This document shows, piece after piece, positions 54,421 through 63,190 of a stretch of DNA of 64,000 nt (positions within the stretch are counted from its first letter, which is position 1; every line of letters starts with the position of its first letter). Both the position numbers and the translations under genes were made by a program. The DNA is from Hyphomicrobiales bacterium. GTDB taxonomy: Bacteria > Pseudomonadota > Alphaproteobacteria > Rhizobiales > Rhizobiaceae. The notes under the pieces are model-generated. The model was not told the origin of the DNA, made no database searches, and saw nothing but the letters and a program-made list of their open reading frames with translations. The DNA is taken from NCBI GenBank assembly GCA_900472575.1, contig UCIV01000033.1, positions 166,097 through 230,096 on the forward strand. The letters are read 5' to 3'.

Positions 54421-56208
54421 ATGACGGACACGGCGGATAACGGCAACCGGATGACAGGCGCCGAAATCGTGCTTCGCGCTTTGAAGGACAATGGCGTCGA
54501 ACATCTCTTCGGTTACCCAGGCGGCGCCGTTCTTCCGATCTATGACGAGATTTTCCAGCAGGATGACATCCAGCATATTCTCGTCCGTCATGAACAGGGC
54601 GCCGGCCATGCGGCCGAAGGTTACGCTCGCTCCACCGGCAAGGTTGGCGTCATGCTGGTGACCTCCGGTCCGGGTGCAACAAATGCGGTCACGCCGCTGC
54701 AGGACGCGCTGATGGATTCGATCCCGCTGGTCTGCCTGACCGGCCAGGTTCCGACCACGCTGATCGGTTCGGATGCGTTTCAGGAAGCCGATACCGTGGG
54801 CATCACGCGCCCCTGCACCAAGCACAACTGGCTGGTGAAGGATGTCAACGAACTGGCAGGCATCATCCATGAGGCGTTCCGTATCGCACAGACTGGTCGC
54901 CCCGGCCCGGTCGTTGTCGATATCCCAAAGGACGTACAGTTCGCCACCGGCACCTATGTTCCGCCTTCGGAAGCGTCGGCAAGCAAGAGCTACAAGCCGA
55001 AGGTCAATGGTGATCTGAAGGCGATCCAGGCTGCAGTCGAACTGATGGCAACAGCTCGTCGTCCGATCCTCTATACCGGCGGCGGCGTCATCAATGCCGG
55101 CCCGGAAGCCTCCAAGCTGCTGCGCGAACTGGTCGAATTGACCGATTTCCCGATCACCTCGACGCTGATGGGTCTGGGCGCCTATCCGGCTTCGGGCAAG
55201 AACTGGCTCGGCATGCTCGGCATGCACGGTTCCTACGAAGCCAACATGGCGATGCATGACTGTGACGTCATGGTCTGTATCGGCGCCCGTTTCGACGACC
55301 GTATCACCGGCCGCCTGAACGCGTTTTCGCCGAATTCGCGCAAGGTCCATGTCGATATCGATCCGTCGTCGATCAACAAGAACGTTCGGGTCGATATTCC
55401 GATCATCGGCGATGTCGGTCATGTTCTGGAAGACATGGTCCGCCTATGGCGGGCGCTGCCGAAGAAGCCGGAAAAGGCCCAGGCCGCCGAATGGCGCTCT
55501 TCAATCGAGACCTGGCGCGCACGCAAGTCGTTCTCCTACAAGAACTCCAACGACGTCATCATGCCGCAATATGCGCTGGAGCGTCTTGCTGAAGCGACAA
55601 AGGGCCGGGAGACCTTCATCACCACCGAAGTCGGCCAGCACCAGATGTGGGCAGCCCAGTTCTTCGGCTTCGAGGAGCCAAATCACTGGATGACATCAGG
55701 CGGTCTCGGCACGATGGGATACGGCCTGCCGGCAGCGCTCGGCGTTCAGGTTGCACATCCGGATGCGCTTGTTATCGATATTGCCGGTGACGCGTCTATC
55801 CAGATGTGCATCCAGGAAATGTCCTGCGCCATCCAGCATAACCTGCCGGTGAAGATCTTCATTCTGAACAACCAGTATATGGGCATGGTGCGCCAGTGGC
55901 AGCAGCTGCTGCACGGCAACCGCCTGTCGAATTCCTACACCGAAGCCATGCCCGATTTCGTCAAGCTGGCGGAAGCCTATGGCGCTGTCGGCATGTATTG
56001 CGACGATCCCAAGGAACTGGATGGCAAGATTGCCGAGATGATCGCGGTAAAGGCGCCGGTTATCTTTGATTGCCGGGTTGCCAATCTCGCCAACTGCTTC
56101 CCGATGATCCCATCTGGCAAGGCACATAACGAGATGCTGTTGCCGGATGAGGCTTCGGACGAAGCTGTTGCGACGGCCATCGATGCAAAGGGCCGCCAGC
56201 TCGTTTGA
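54421..56208 (+). CDS. ilvB: acetolactate synthase large subunit
   Basis: The thiamine-diphosphate enzyme of the first common step of valine, leucine and isoleucine synthesis. The 595-residue product has the catalytic Glu in RHEQGAGHAAEGYA (about residue 60), a central FAD-type domain, and the ThDP/Mg motif GDASIQMCIQEM with LNNQYMGMVRQWQ. ATG 54421 follows AGGAGGACAG. The frame is open upstream to 54223, but that part is the leader. ilvN follows after 46 bases. Confidence 0.96.
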   Translation: MTDTADNGNRMTGAEIVLRALKDNGVEHLFGYPGGAVLPIYDEIFQQDDIQHILVRHEQGAGHAAEGYARSTGKVGVMLVTSGPGATNAVTPLQDALMDSIPLVCLTGQVPTTLIGSDAFQEADTVGITRPCTKHNWLVKDVNELAGIIHEAFRIAQTGRPGPVVVDIPKDVQFATGTYVPPSEASASKSYKPKVNGDLKAIQAAVELMATARRPILYTGGGVINAGPEASKLLRELVELTDFPITSTLMGLGAYPASGKNWLGMLGMHGSYEANMAMHDCDVMVCIGARFDDRITGRLNAFSPNSRKVHVDIDPSSINKNVRVDIPIIGDVGHVLEDMVRLWRALPKKPEKAQAAEWRSSIETWRARKSFSYKNSNDVIMPQYALERLAEATKGRETFITTEVGQHQMWAAQFFGFEEPNHWMTSGGLGTMGYGLPAALGVQVAHPDALVIDIAGDASIQMCIQEMSCAIQHNLPVKIFILNNQYMGMVRQWQQLLHGNRLSNSYTEAMPDFVKLAEAYGAVGMYCDDPKELDGKIAEMIAVKAPVIFDCRVANLANCFPMIPSGKAHNEMLLPDEASDEAVATAIDAKGRQLV

Positions 56209-56254
56209 TACGAGTTGGCATTCCTGACAAGATTTTAAGGAACGGACCCAGATC

Positions 56255-56827
56255 ATGAACGCACATCAGCAGCCGACCGGTTCTGCCTATTTCATCAGCC
56301 CGGAAACCGCCAAGGTCGAGAGCCATACGCTATCGGTTCTTGTCACCAACGAACCGGGCGTGCTTGCCCGCGTCATCGGCCTTTTCTCCGGCCGTGGCTA
56401 CAATATCGAAAGTCTCACCGTATCGGAGACTGAACACGAATCCCACCTATCGCGAATTACGATCGTGACCAACGGTACGCCGACCGTTCTTGAGCAGATC
56501 AAGGCGCAGCTTGAGCGGATCGTTCCGGTGCATCGGGTCGTCGACCTGACGGTGCGTGCGGGCCAGCTTGGTCAGGAACGCCCGATCGAGCGCGAAGTGG
56601 CGCTGATCAAGGTGGCCGGAACCGGTGAAAGCCGGGCCGAAGTTTTGCGCCTTGCCGATGCCTTCCAGGCGAAGGTTGTGGATGCGACGGTCGGTCACTT
56701 CATTTTCGAGATCACCGGAAAATCCTCGAAAATCGACCAGTTCGTGGCGGTGGTGAAGCCGCTCGGACTGATTGAAGTCTGCCGCACGGGCATCGCGGCG
56801 ATGAATCGCGGCCCACAGGGCATGTAA
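56255..56827 (+). CDS. ilvN: acetolactate synthase small (regulatory) subunit
   Basis: The regulatory subunit that binds branched-chain amino acids and gives feedback inhibition. The 190-residue protein has an N-terminal ACT domain (SHTLSVLVTNEPGVLARVIGLFSGRGYNIESL, about 23-54) and a C-terminal ACT-like domain (about 100-170). ATG 56255 has AAGGA upstream at suitable distance. It forms a complex with IlvB. Confidence 0.95.
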   Translation: MNAHQQPTGSAYFISPETAKVESHTLSVLVTNEPGVLARVIGLFSGRGYNIESLTVSETEHESHLSRITIVTNGTPTVLEQIKAQLERIVPVHRVVDLTVRAGQLGQERPIEREVALIKVAGTGESRAEVLRLADAFQAKVVDATVGHFIFEITGKSSKIDQFVAVVKPLGLIEVCRTGIAAMNRGPQGM

Positions 56828-56844
56828 CGCGATTGGACAAAGCT

Positions 56845-56891
56845 GACCGTCCGGAGTAGGCGATAACAATTCGCCTCAAACGTGGACGGTC
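56845..56891. repeat. nested hairpin between ilvN and the KpsC-like gene
   Basis: The outer arms GACCGTCC (56845-56852) and GGACGGTC (56884-56891) are perfect complements. An inner stem AGGCGA/TCGCCT (56858-56863, 56871-56876) lies between them. There is no T run. It ends seven bases before the TTG start of the next gene and may affect its translation. Confidence 0.55.
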
Positions 56892-56897
56892 GTTGCC

Positions 56898-57923
56898 TTG
56901 AAATATGATGATCCCGGCAGGATCGGGGGAAAGCCCTGGCTCCCCCCGGTCGGAACGTCGCTCGGAGCCATGCGGTGGCTTCGCAAAGACATGCCGTGGG
57001 TGAAGGATTATCTCGGATTGCCTGAGGTCCGGACCTGCCTTGCTCCTGGCATTGGCGGAACCATCGCCTGGGGTGGCCGCATCGTCGCGAAGATGACGGA
57101 GACGATAGCAGCGGCGCGCAATCTGCCGCATTGGCGGCTTGAGGATGGATTTCTCCGTTCCGTTCAACTCGGAAAATCCGGCGTTTTGCCATTTTCTATC
57201 GTCGCGGACGATCTGGCCTTGTCAACGGATGCGTCGAAGGCGTCGCGCCTGGAGCGAATTATCGCTGAAATGTCAGACGATGGCGGGCAGGAGGCGAGGG
57301 ACGTGCGCGACGCGATCGTTCGGCATGGCCTTTCCAAATACAACCATCTTCCGCATCAGGAACCGAAGTTCGAGCCAAGCGGCAAACGCAGAATTCTTCT
57401 GATCGACCAGGTGAAGGGAGACGTCTCCGTTCCGCTTTCGCTCGGCTCATCGGCATCCTTCGTCGCCATGCTCGACGATGCGCTGGCGAGTGGTGCCCAG
57501 TGTATCGTTCGTACTCATCCGGACGTTATTGCCGGCTACAGGAAGGGCTATCTTACCGAGATGGCGGCAGGCAGGGCGGGGGTCACGCTGTCGGCCGAAC
57601 CTGTCTCAGCTGCGTCGATCCTGAAGGTGGTCGACGAGGTCTGGACGGTTGCCAGCCAGTTCGGTTTCGACGCGCTTTTGCGCGGTGTGCCGGTACGCTG
57701 TTACGCCGCGCCCTTCTATAGCAGTTGGGGCCTGACCGAGGACCACATGAACGAGCTTGCCCGAGCAACCGTCTCTAAGCGCCGAGGGATAACGCGCAGT
57801 ATCGACCAGCTTACCGCTGCTGCCTTCATCGATTATCCGATCTATCGCGATCCGGAGACCCGGCAGGCGTCGAATGTGTTTAAGGCGATCGATGCGATCG
57901 TCGCCGGGCGGGCACATCTTTAG
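56898..57923 (+). CDS. KpsC/LipB-like capsule polysaccharide protein
   Basis: The 341-residue product matches a single Capsule_synth (KpsC/LipB) domain: APGIGGTIAWGGRIVAKM, RLEDGFLRSVQLG, LIDQVKGDVS, RTHPDV and TVASQFGFDALLRGVPVRCYAAPFYSSWG. Full KpsC proteins carry two such glycosyltransferase domains (Kdo linkers for capsule); here there is only one. The TTG start (56898) has no good Shine-Dalgarno and lies after a nested hairpin; a later ATG (MRWLRKD) is possible. No other capsule gene is in the window. Confidence 0.75.
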   Translation: MKYDDPGRIGGKPWLPPVGTSLGAMRWLRKDMPWVKDYLGLPEVRTCLAPGIGGTIAWGGRIVAKMTETIAAARNLPHWRLEDGFLRSVQLGKSGVLPFSIVADDLALSTDASKASRLERIIAEMSDDGGQEARDVRDAIVRHGLSKYNHLPHQEPKFEPSGKRRILLIDQVKGDVSVPLSLGSSASFVAMLDDALASGAQCIVRTHPDVIAGYRKGYLTEMAAGRAGVTLSAEPVSAASILKVVDEVWTVASQFGFDALLRGVPVRCYAAPFYSSWGLTEDHMNELARATVSKRRGITRSIDQLTAAAFIDYPIYRDPETRQASNVFKAIDAIVAGRAHL

Positions 57924-57924
57924 C

Positions 57925-58767
57925 TCACAGCATTTCCAGCGGCTGTTTCCTGAACGGCGGCGGGAAGACTGTGTCGAGTGCCGCCCAATCCTCCCTGCTG
58001 ATCTCCAGCCCTGCGGCGCCAGCATTTTCCTCAACGCGGTGAGGATCGCTGGATTTCGGGATGGCGATCGTGTTTCGCGCTCGCATGACAAAGGCCAGCG
58101 CCAGTTGGGCTGGTGTTGCCTGATAGGCCTTGGCGATGCGGATCAATTCAGTGTTGCGCAATATCCGGCCCTGTTCGATGGGCGAATAGGCCATGATCGG
58201 AATGCCGCGTTCCTGACACCAGGGCAGGAGGTCGTGTTCGATACCCCGGCGGGAGAGATTGTAGAGGACCTGATTGGCGGCGCAGTTTTCTCCGTCTTCC
58301 ACCTCCATCAGGTCTTCCATGTCCTCGACATCGAAATTCGAGACGCCCCATTCGCGAATCTTGCCCGCTCTGCGCAGCTCCTCAAAACCGGCCACGGTTT
58401 CCTCAAGATCATGCTCGCCACGCCAATGAAGAAGATAGAGGTCCAGCAGATCGGTTTTCAACCTTTGAAGGCTTCTCTCACAGGCGTCTATGACGCCCTG
58501 GCGGCTGGCATTGAAGGGATAGACCTTGCTGACGAGGAAGACGTCGTCACGCCGCCCCTCGATTGCCTTTCCGGTAATGAGTTCGGCTCCGCCTTCGCCG
58601 TACATTTCGGCCGTATCGATCAGCGTCATGCCGAGATCGAGGCCGCGTTTCAGGCTCTCGACCTCCTGGCTGGAGGTCAGGGCATTCTCGCCCATCTTCC
58701 ATGTCCCGAGTCCCAGCGAGGGCAAAAGTGTTCCGGACGGGAGAGTTGCGGCGGCAATATCGTGCAT
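57925..58767 (-). CDS. aldo/keto reductase
   Basis: A 280-residue NADPH-dependent (beta/alpha)8 oxidoreductase. The AKR catalytic tetrad is visible: Asp in LIDTAEMYGEG, Tyr in the same motif, Lys in LVSKVYP and His in LYLLHWRG. The cofactor end IPKSSDPHRVEENAGA is also typical. It resembles the YeaE-type group. ATG 58767 has GGGG upstream. Its stop nearly abuts the KpsC-like stop. Substrate unknown. Confidence 0.9.
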   Translation of the reverse strand: MHDIAAATLPSGTLLPSLGLGTWKMGENALTSSQEVESLKRGLDLGMTLIDTAEMYGEGGAELITGKAIEGRRDDVFLVSKVYPFNASRQGVIDACERSLQRLKTDLLDLYLLHWRGEHDLEETVAGFEELRRAGKIREWGVSNFDVEDMEDLMEVEDGENCAANQVLYNLSRRGIEHDLLPWCQERGIPIMAYSPIEQGRILRNTELIRIAKAYQATPAQLALAFVMRARNTIAIPKSSDPHRVEENAGAAGLEISREDWAALDTVFPPPFRKQPLEML

Positions 58768-58833
58768 GTGAAAACCCCGGTTCGGCCTTTAAAAGGCTAA
58801 CCTAAGACTTTCTTTGCGGATGCCAAGCATCGC

Positions 58834-59619
58834 TCAGGACGGAAACTGGCGATAACATTCCTCCGCGACTTTCTGCAGCGTGGTTCGCGAGATTTCACCG
58901 GTGACCGCATAACCTAGATCGCCGTCGATCCAGTAGAACGTCTCGATATCGCCGGCAGAGGCAAAGCGGAAGCTTGTGGACTGGTTTTGCGGATTTCGCC
59001 CGACGATCACGGTCAGCCGTTGACCGCCTGCATCCTCATACATGAACATGGCGCCGGCAGTGCCGACGACCGGCAACAATCGTCCTCCGACAAGGCGAAA
59101 GCCAAGCGATTGCAGGTTGGGCACCTTGAGGTCGGGGATCGACAGCCGTTTGCCGAGCCAAGTGGCGAGATGTGCCTCCTGATCGGCAAAAACCTCGACC
59201 GGGTGGCGGACTTCGCTTGCATAGACGAGGAAGGCGTTGTGGGCCTCCTGCGGAAGGGCATCGGCATAGGCCTGCGCGAGTTCGGATTTCTCAAACAGGG
59301 CAGGGGTGTAATGCCCGCCCAGCGCGCCAAGCGCGAAGATCGCAATCGACGCTGCGACGAGCGACAGGCGGCTTGCACGCAGGCTCCTCGTCCGGTTGCC
59401 GCTCATGGTAACCAGTTGAAGGTCTGCGGCTGACGATTTCCGGTAACCGGCAAAGGCTGAGCGGAGGCCGTCGTTTTGCGACTGCCAGTCGGCGATCATT
59501 TCTGCCGCCTCGGGATTTTCACCGAGAAATTCTTCCACGCGCCGGCGATCTGCTTCGTCGAGGAGATCATCGACATAGGCGTGCAGCTGTTCCTCGGAGA
59601 TGGAGCGGCGCTCTGTCAT
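58834..59619 (-). CDS. membrane anti-sigma factor
   Basis: A 261-residue protein with an N-terminal anti-sigma helical region (SEEQLHAYVDDLLDEADRRRVEEFL, about 8-32), a membrane helix at about residues 85-104 and a periplasmic domain. It overlaps the ECF sigma gene by four bases (ATGA), the usual sign of a sigma/anti-sigma pair. The N-terminus has no HxxxCxxC zinc motif of the ZAS/zf-HC2 type, so it is a non-zinc anti-sigma factor. The periplasmic domain may sense a signal linked to the COG4315 protein encoded upstream. Confidence 0.8.
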   Translation of the reverse strand: MTERRSISEEQLHAYVDDLLDEADRRRVEEFLGENPEAAEMIADWQSQNDGLRSAFAGYRKSSAADLQLVTMSGNRTRSLRASRLSLVAASIAIFALGALGGHYTPALFEKSELAQAYADALPQEAHNAFLVYASEVRHPVEVFADQEAHLATWLGKRLSIPDLKVPNLQSLGFRLVGGRLLPVVGTAGAMFMYEDAGGQRLTVIVGRNPQNQSTSFRFASAGDIETFYWIDGDLGYAVTGEISRTTLQKVAEECYRQFPS

Positions 59620-60182
59620 AGGGGTCTCCGCAGTGGAATGATGTTGGCTTCGCGCATCTTTTCCCGCAGTGCGTGACGTGCGCGCGATAGCCGCGACATG
59701 ACCGTCCCTATGGGGATGTCCAGCATCTCGGCCACCTCCTGATAGGCATATCCCTCGACGACGACCAATGTTAGGACGACGCGAAATTCTGCCGGAAGGT
59801 TTGCCAGAGACTGCATCAGCCGCCGGCTTTCGAGCGGATCTGCGGACGTCATGGCGAGATCGTCGATCTCGCTGCCATCGATTGTCGCCGATGGGTGACG
59901 TATGCGAAATCGGTGCGCGTTGAGATGAAGATTAGTCATGATCCGGTAGGCCCATGCCTTGAAATTTGTGCCGCGCCACTGGCTGCGGCTGACGAGGGCC
60001 TTTTCGACACAGTCCTGCAGCAAATCCTCACTCTCCGTGTCCGATCGCGTCAGGCTGCGTGAATAGCGCCTGAGCTGCGGCAGGAGAGCGAGGATTCTTG
60101 CTTCAAAGGCAACCGGTGCGAGGTCTTCGGTCTCGCCTCCGGTCGCCCTTTCAGAGTTGGGAAGATCAGGGCTTGGCGACAT
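59616..60182 (-). CDS. ECF-type RNA polymerase sigma factor
   Basis: The 188-residue product has sigma region 2 (LRRYSRSLTRSDTESEDLLQDCVEKAL to WRGTNFKAWAYRIMTNLHLN, about 37-90) and region 4 with a helix-turn-helix (LPAEFRVVLTLVVVEGYAYQEVAEMLDIPIGTVMSRLSRARHAL, about 127-170). I chose ATG 60182 (MSPSPDL); an ATG three codons upstream (60191) is close. It overlaps the upstream COG4315 gene by 17 bases, so its ribosome binding site lies in that gene. It probably directs the unit's own promoter. Confidence 0.9.
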   Translation of the reverse strand: MSPSPDLPNSERATGGETEDLAPVAFEARILALLPQLRRYSRSLTRSDTESEDLLQDCVEKALVSRSQWRGTNFKAWAYRIMTNLHLNAHRFRIRHPSATIDGSEIDDLAMTSADPLESRRLMQSLANLPAEFRVVLTLVVVEGYAYQEVAEMLDIPIGTVMSRLSRARHALREKMREANIIPLRRPL

Positions 60183-60540
60183 CCCAGACACCGTTCACGC
60201 CATCACCGGTCGTGTCGCCCTGCTTGGTGTCCTTCACCCAGTAATAGAGCGGCATGCCGTCCTTGGCCCATTGTTTTGCCCCGTCCTTGCGGGTGACGAG
60301 CGAGTATGCACCATCAGGCTTGGCATCGGAAGCGGCCATGACCGGCGGCCAGTTCTGGGCGCATTTGTCGTAGCAGTTCGACGTGCCGGCCTTGTCGTTC
60401 TTGAAAGTGTAGACCGTCATGCCTTTTTCGCCGGCAAGCACGTTTCCCTTGGCGGTCTTGACCGTCGTGAACGGGCTTGCGGCGAGGGCTGCGGTGGCGA
60501 GCGCGGCGAATGCGGTAGTAGCGAGGATGAGCTTTTTCAT
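60166..60540 (-). CDS. secreted COG4315-family protein
   Basis: A 124-residue protein with a signal peptide (MKKLILATTAFAALATAALA) and two copies of a Tyr/Asp/Gly motif: YTFKNDKAGTSNCYDKCAQNWPP (with two Cys) and LYYWVKDTKQGDTTGDGVNGVW. The family is called predicted lipoprotein or secreted repeat, function unknown, possibly cofactor or redox related. ATG 60540 follows AGGAGACGCCCG. It is the first gene of the sigma/anti-sigma unit. Confidence 0.85.
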   Translation of the reverse strand: MKKLILATTAFAALATAALAASPFTTVKTAKGNVLAGEKGMTVYTFKNDKAGTSNCYDKCAQNWPPVMAASDAKPDGAYSLVTRKDGAKQWAKDGMPLYYWVKDTKQGDTTGDGVNGVWDVAKP

Positions 60541-60588
60541 CGGGCGTCTCCTGATTTGAGGTGGCTCTCTCCCGGCCACCGATGTCAT

Positions 60589-60616
60589 GACACCGGCATG
60601 CCCGAATTTATTCCCC
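60589..60616 (-). promoter_or_regulatory. predicted ECF-type promoter of the COG4315-sigma operon
   Basis: On the minus strand GGGGAATAA (60616-60608) is followed after 13 bases by GGTGTC (60594-60589). A GGGAATAA-type -35 and a GTC-containing -10 are typical of ECF autoregulation. Location about 50 bases before the first gene fits. Confidence 0.45.
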
Positions 60617-60749
60617 ACGAGCCGAAGATTTTTTTCATTTTCGACAGACAGGCGGCCGATAAGCGCAGCAGGCGCCGTTATCCTCGGCTTTGATTCATCT
60701 TTCGTTCTTTTCTGTTGCGCTTTCTCCGAGAATCCTGCCAAGTCCCGGC

Positions 60750-61874
60750 ATGCAATTTGCACCGCAACAGGATGAGGCCCTCAAGGCCGTTTCGCGCTGG
60801 CTGAAGGATGGGCGCAGCCAGGTTTTCCGGCTGTTCGGTTATGCCGGCACCGGCAAGACGACGCTTGCCAAACATTTCGCCGAACATGTGGACGGAGAGG
60901 TTCTGTTTGCAGCCTTTACCGGCAAGGCGGCGCAGGTGTTGCGCTCCAGAGGCGCCCGCAACGCCAAGACTATCCACTCGCTGATCTACCGCCCACGCGG
61001 CGAGGAGGCGGTCGAAGACGAAGAGACAGGCAAGACCTCGATCGCGCCGATGTTCGCCATCAATCGCCAGAGCCCCGTCGCCAAGGCAGCCCTCATAGTC
61101 ATCGACGAATGCTCGATGGTCGACGAGGCGCTTGGCAAAGATTTGATGAGCTTTGGTACGCCAATCCTGGTCCTCGGCGATCCCGGTCAGCTGCCGCCCG
61201 TTTCAGGCGGCGGTTTCTTCACCGAGCAGGAACCGGACTATCTCCTGACCGAAATCCATCGCCAGGCGCAGGACAACCCTATCATCCAGCTCGCCATGCA
61301 GGTGCGCGAGGGCAAGGAGATCATGTATGGGGATTACGGAAAGGCGCAGGTCATTTCACGCGACGAGGTGACTCAGGATCTTGTGCTCGGTGCCGACCAG
61401 GTTCTTGTCGGCACCAACCGCACCCGCAAGCGCTATAACCAGCGCCTGCGCGAGCTGAAGGGCTTTACGGCCGATTATCCGCAATCCGGCGACAAGCTGG
61501 TATGCCTGAGGAACGACCAGGTCAAGGGCCTGCTCAACGGTTCGCTCTGGCAGGTGATGAGCGCCTCACGAGAAACGGTGAAGCCGGGCATCAACCTGAT
61601 GATCCGCCCGGAAGACGACGACATGGATCGCGGTGCCGCGAAGATCAAGCTTCTCAAGGCTGCCTTCGAGAGCGAGGAAGAAATTCCGTGGTCGATGCGC
61701 AAGCGTTACGACGAGTTCGATTACGGTTATGCGCTGACGTGCCACAAGGCGCAGGGTTCGCAATGGAACAATGTCGTGTTGTTCGACGAGAGCTTTGCGT
61801 TTCGCGATACGCGCGAGCGCTGGCTTTATACGGCGATCACCCGGGCCGCCGAGACGCTGACGATTGTAAGATAG
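60750..61874 (+). CDS. ATP-dependent RecD-like DNA helicase
   Basis: A 374-residue superfamily 1B helicase: Walker A FGYAGTGKTT (about 32), IVIDECSMVD (Walker B), LVLGDPGQLPPV (motif III), and the C-terminal UvrD-like motif LTCHKAQGSQWNNVVL and YTAITRAAE. It is a short, RecD-like protein without RecBC partners, as in many alphaproteobacteria. I chose ATG 60750 (MQFAPQQDEALKAV) by homology; the frame extends upstream to 60690. No clear Shine-Dalgarno. Confidence 0.87.
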   Translation: MQFAPQQDEALKAVSRWLKDGRSQVFRLFGYAGTGKTTLAKHFAEHVDGEVLFAAFTGKAAQVLRSRGARNAKTIHSLIYRPRGEEAVEDEETGKTSIAPMFAINRQSPVAKAALIVIDECSMVDEALGKDLMSFGTPILVLGDPGQLPPVSGGGFFTEQEPDYLLTEIHRQAQDNPIIQLAMQVREGKEIMYGDYGKAQVISRDEVTQDLVLGADQVLVGTNRTRKRYNQRLRELKGFTADYPQSGDKLVCLRNDQVKGLLNGSLWQVMSASRETVKPGINLMIRPEDDDMDRGAAKIKLLKAAFESEEEIPWSMRKRYDEFDYGYALTCHKAQGSQWNNVVLFDESFAFRDTRERWLYTAITRAAETLTIVR

Positions 61875-62054
61875 AAGTCGGGGCTTGGCCCTAGCCTCCG
61901 CTGTTTCAATGGCCATGGAGGTCGTTGACAATGAACCGGGGACACGGCAAAAGCGTTGGTACCGCAATGCCGCGATATCGTTGAATCGGTTGACGGCATT
62001 CTCAGGCAGATAGGATGCCTGGATCGCGGACGAATTTATGGGGTTGGTGAACTC

Positions 62055-62360
62055 ATGGCTGCGAAGATCTATCGTCCTGCAAAAACTGCAATGCAGTCGG
62101 GCAAGGCCAAGACCCGTCTGTGGGTTCTGGAGTTCGATCCTGAAACGCCGCGCAGCATCGATCCGATCCTGGGTTATACGTCATCCGGCGACATGAAGCA
62201 GCAGCTCCGTCTGACTTTCGAGACGCAGGAACTGGCTGAAGCCTATGCGCAGCGCGAGGGCATAGAATACCGGGTCATTCACCCGAAAGACGCAAACCGG
62301 CAGGCAGTGTCCTACACGGACAATTTCCGGTTCAATCGCCTGCAGCCCTGGACACACTGA
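62055..62360 (+). CDS. ETC complex I subunit, NDUFS4-like
   Basis: A 101-residue protein of the family of the mitochondrial 18-kDa accessory subunit NDUFS4. The motifs KIYRPAKTAMQSGKAKTRLWVLEFD, LGYTSSGDMKQQLRLTFETQELAEAYA and YTDNFRFNRLQPWTH are characteristic. It is an alphaproteobacterial accessory subunit of NADH dehydrogenase and lies away from the nuo operon, as usual. ATG 62055 has GGTGA upstream; the longer frame from 61956 is unlikely. Confidence 0.92.
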   Translation: MAAKIYRPAKTAMQSGKAKTRLWVLEFDPETPRSIDPILGYTSSGDMKQQLRLTFETQELAEAYAQREGIEYRVIHPKDANRQAVSYTDNFRFNRLQPWTH

Positions 62361-62389
62361 TTATTGCGGCACAAAGCTGCCGCCTATAA

Positions 62390-62466
62390 GGCCCCTTAGC
62401 TCAACTGGATAGAGCAGCTGCCTTCTAAGCAGCAGGTCGCAGGTTCGAGTCCTGCAGGGGTCGCCA
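62390..62466 (+). tRNA. tRNA-Arg (anticodon TCT)
   Basis: A 77-base cloverleaf: acceptor GGCCCCT paired with AGGGGTC (one G-U), D arm GCTC/GAGC, anticodon stem GCTGC/GCAGC with loop CTTCTAA (anticodon TCT), T arm GCAGG-TTCGAGT-CCTGC, discriminator G and an encoded CCA. It reads AGA codons. Confidence 0.95.
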
Positions 62467-62581
62467 CTCTCTTATTTGTCTATATCTCACATGCAGGCAG
62501 CTTGTTGTACCAGAACACGGGTACAGAACTCGTGCCCAGCCCAGCCCAGTCTGTCGCGCTTGCTGCCAGCCACCACCCTGC

Positions 62582-62890
62582 TTATCGGCTACGCACGGGA
62601 TTGCCGTAGAGTGGGACCGGATAGACATAATCCCCTCTGCTCGAAAAACCTTTGCGGTAGAGGCAGGCTCTCAGCGCAGCCTGATTGAGGAAGTTGTCGA
62701 AAAAGGGGTGTACGCGCGGCGGCGTTGAAGCTTCAAGCGTGCATTCGTCGCGTGCGCTCAAGAAGCGATTTTCGACGTCCGATCCTTTGACAATTTCCAG
62801 GCTTCCATAGGTTATCGACGCAGCGGAGGCGCTATTGCTCAGCGCTGGAGCCAATGCAACCAGTAGCGTTGACACAAATGTCAGCTTCAT
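62582..62890 (-). CDS. small exported protein of unknown function
   Basis: The 102-residue product has a signal peptide (MKLTFVSTLLVALAPALSNSASA) and a short mature part with two cysteines (DECTLEA, LRACLYRKGF) that could form a disulfide. ATG 62890 is preceded by GAGGGAGACACC. No family recognised; periplasmic or secreted. Confidence 0.72.
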   Translation of the reverse strand: MKLTFVSTLLVALAPALSNSASAASITYGSLEIVKGSDVENRFLSARDECTLEASTPPRVHPFFDNFLNQAALRACLYRKGFSSRGDYVYPVPLYGNPVRSR

Positions 62891-63190
62891 AGGTGTCTCC
62901 CTCAAATCGGCAGATGGCAACGGTCCAAATCCGATCTTGTTCCCGTTAGGGTGAAATTTTACCCGCGCTTGTTCGCATATGCGAAAGGACTTTTGGAATT
63001 TCGCTGCGGTGCATTCTAAGCTATTATCCAGTTCATCGGTTCCGTTGCGTCACGCAGGGGAAGGTAATTTTGGTGCCGGGAGCAGGAGCTTCGTGTTTGG
63101 CGCCTTCAATACACTGAAATGGTTTTTCGCGGGCCGCGCGGGGTGGCCCGGACCTTTGCATTGTCTTTGAGCCTTCGAGTGGGGATACAT
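62891..63190. other. divergent intergenic region, no gene seen
   Basis: About 300 bases separate two divergent exported-protein genes. Promoters for both should lie here. Frames at 62979-63170 and 63119 onward lack support until ATG 63191. Confidence 0.3.

Noticed and set aside
62390..62466. tRNA-Arg as a genomic island attachment site
   Set aside because: No integrase gene and no visible repeat of the tRNA 3' end within the remaining 1.5 kb.
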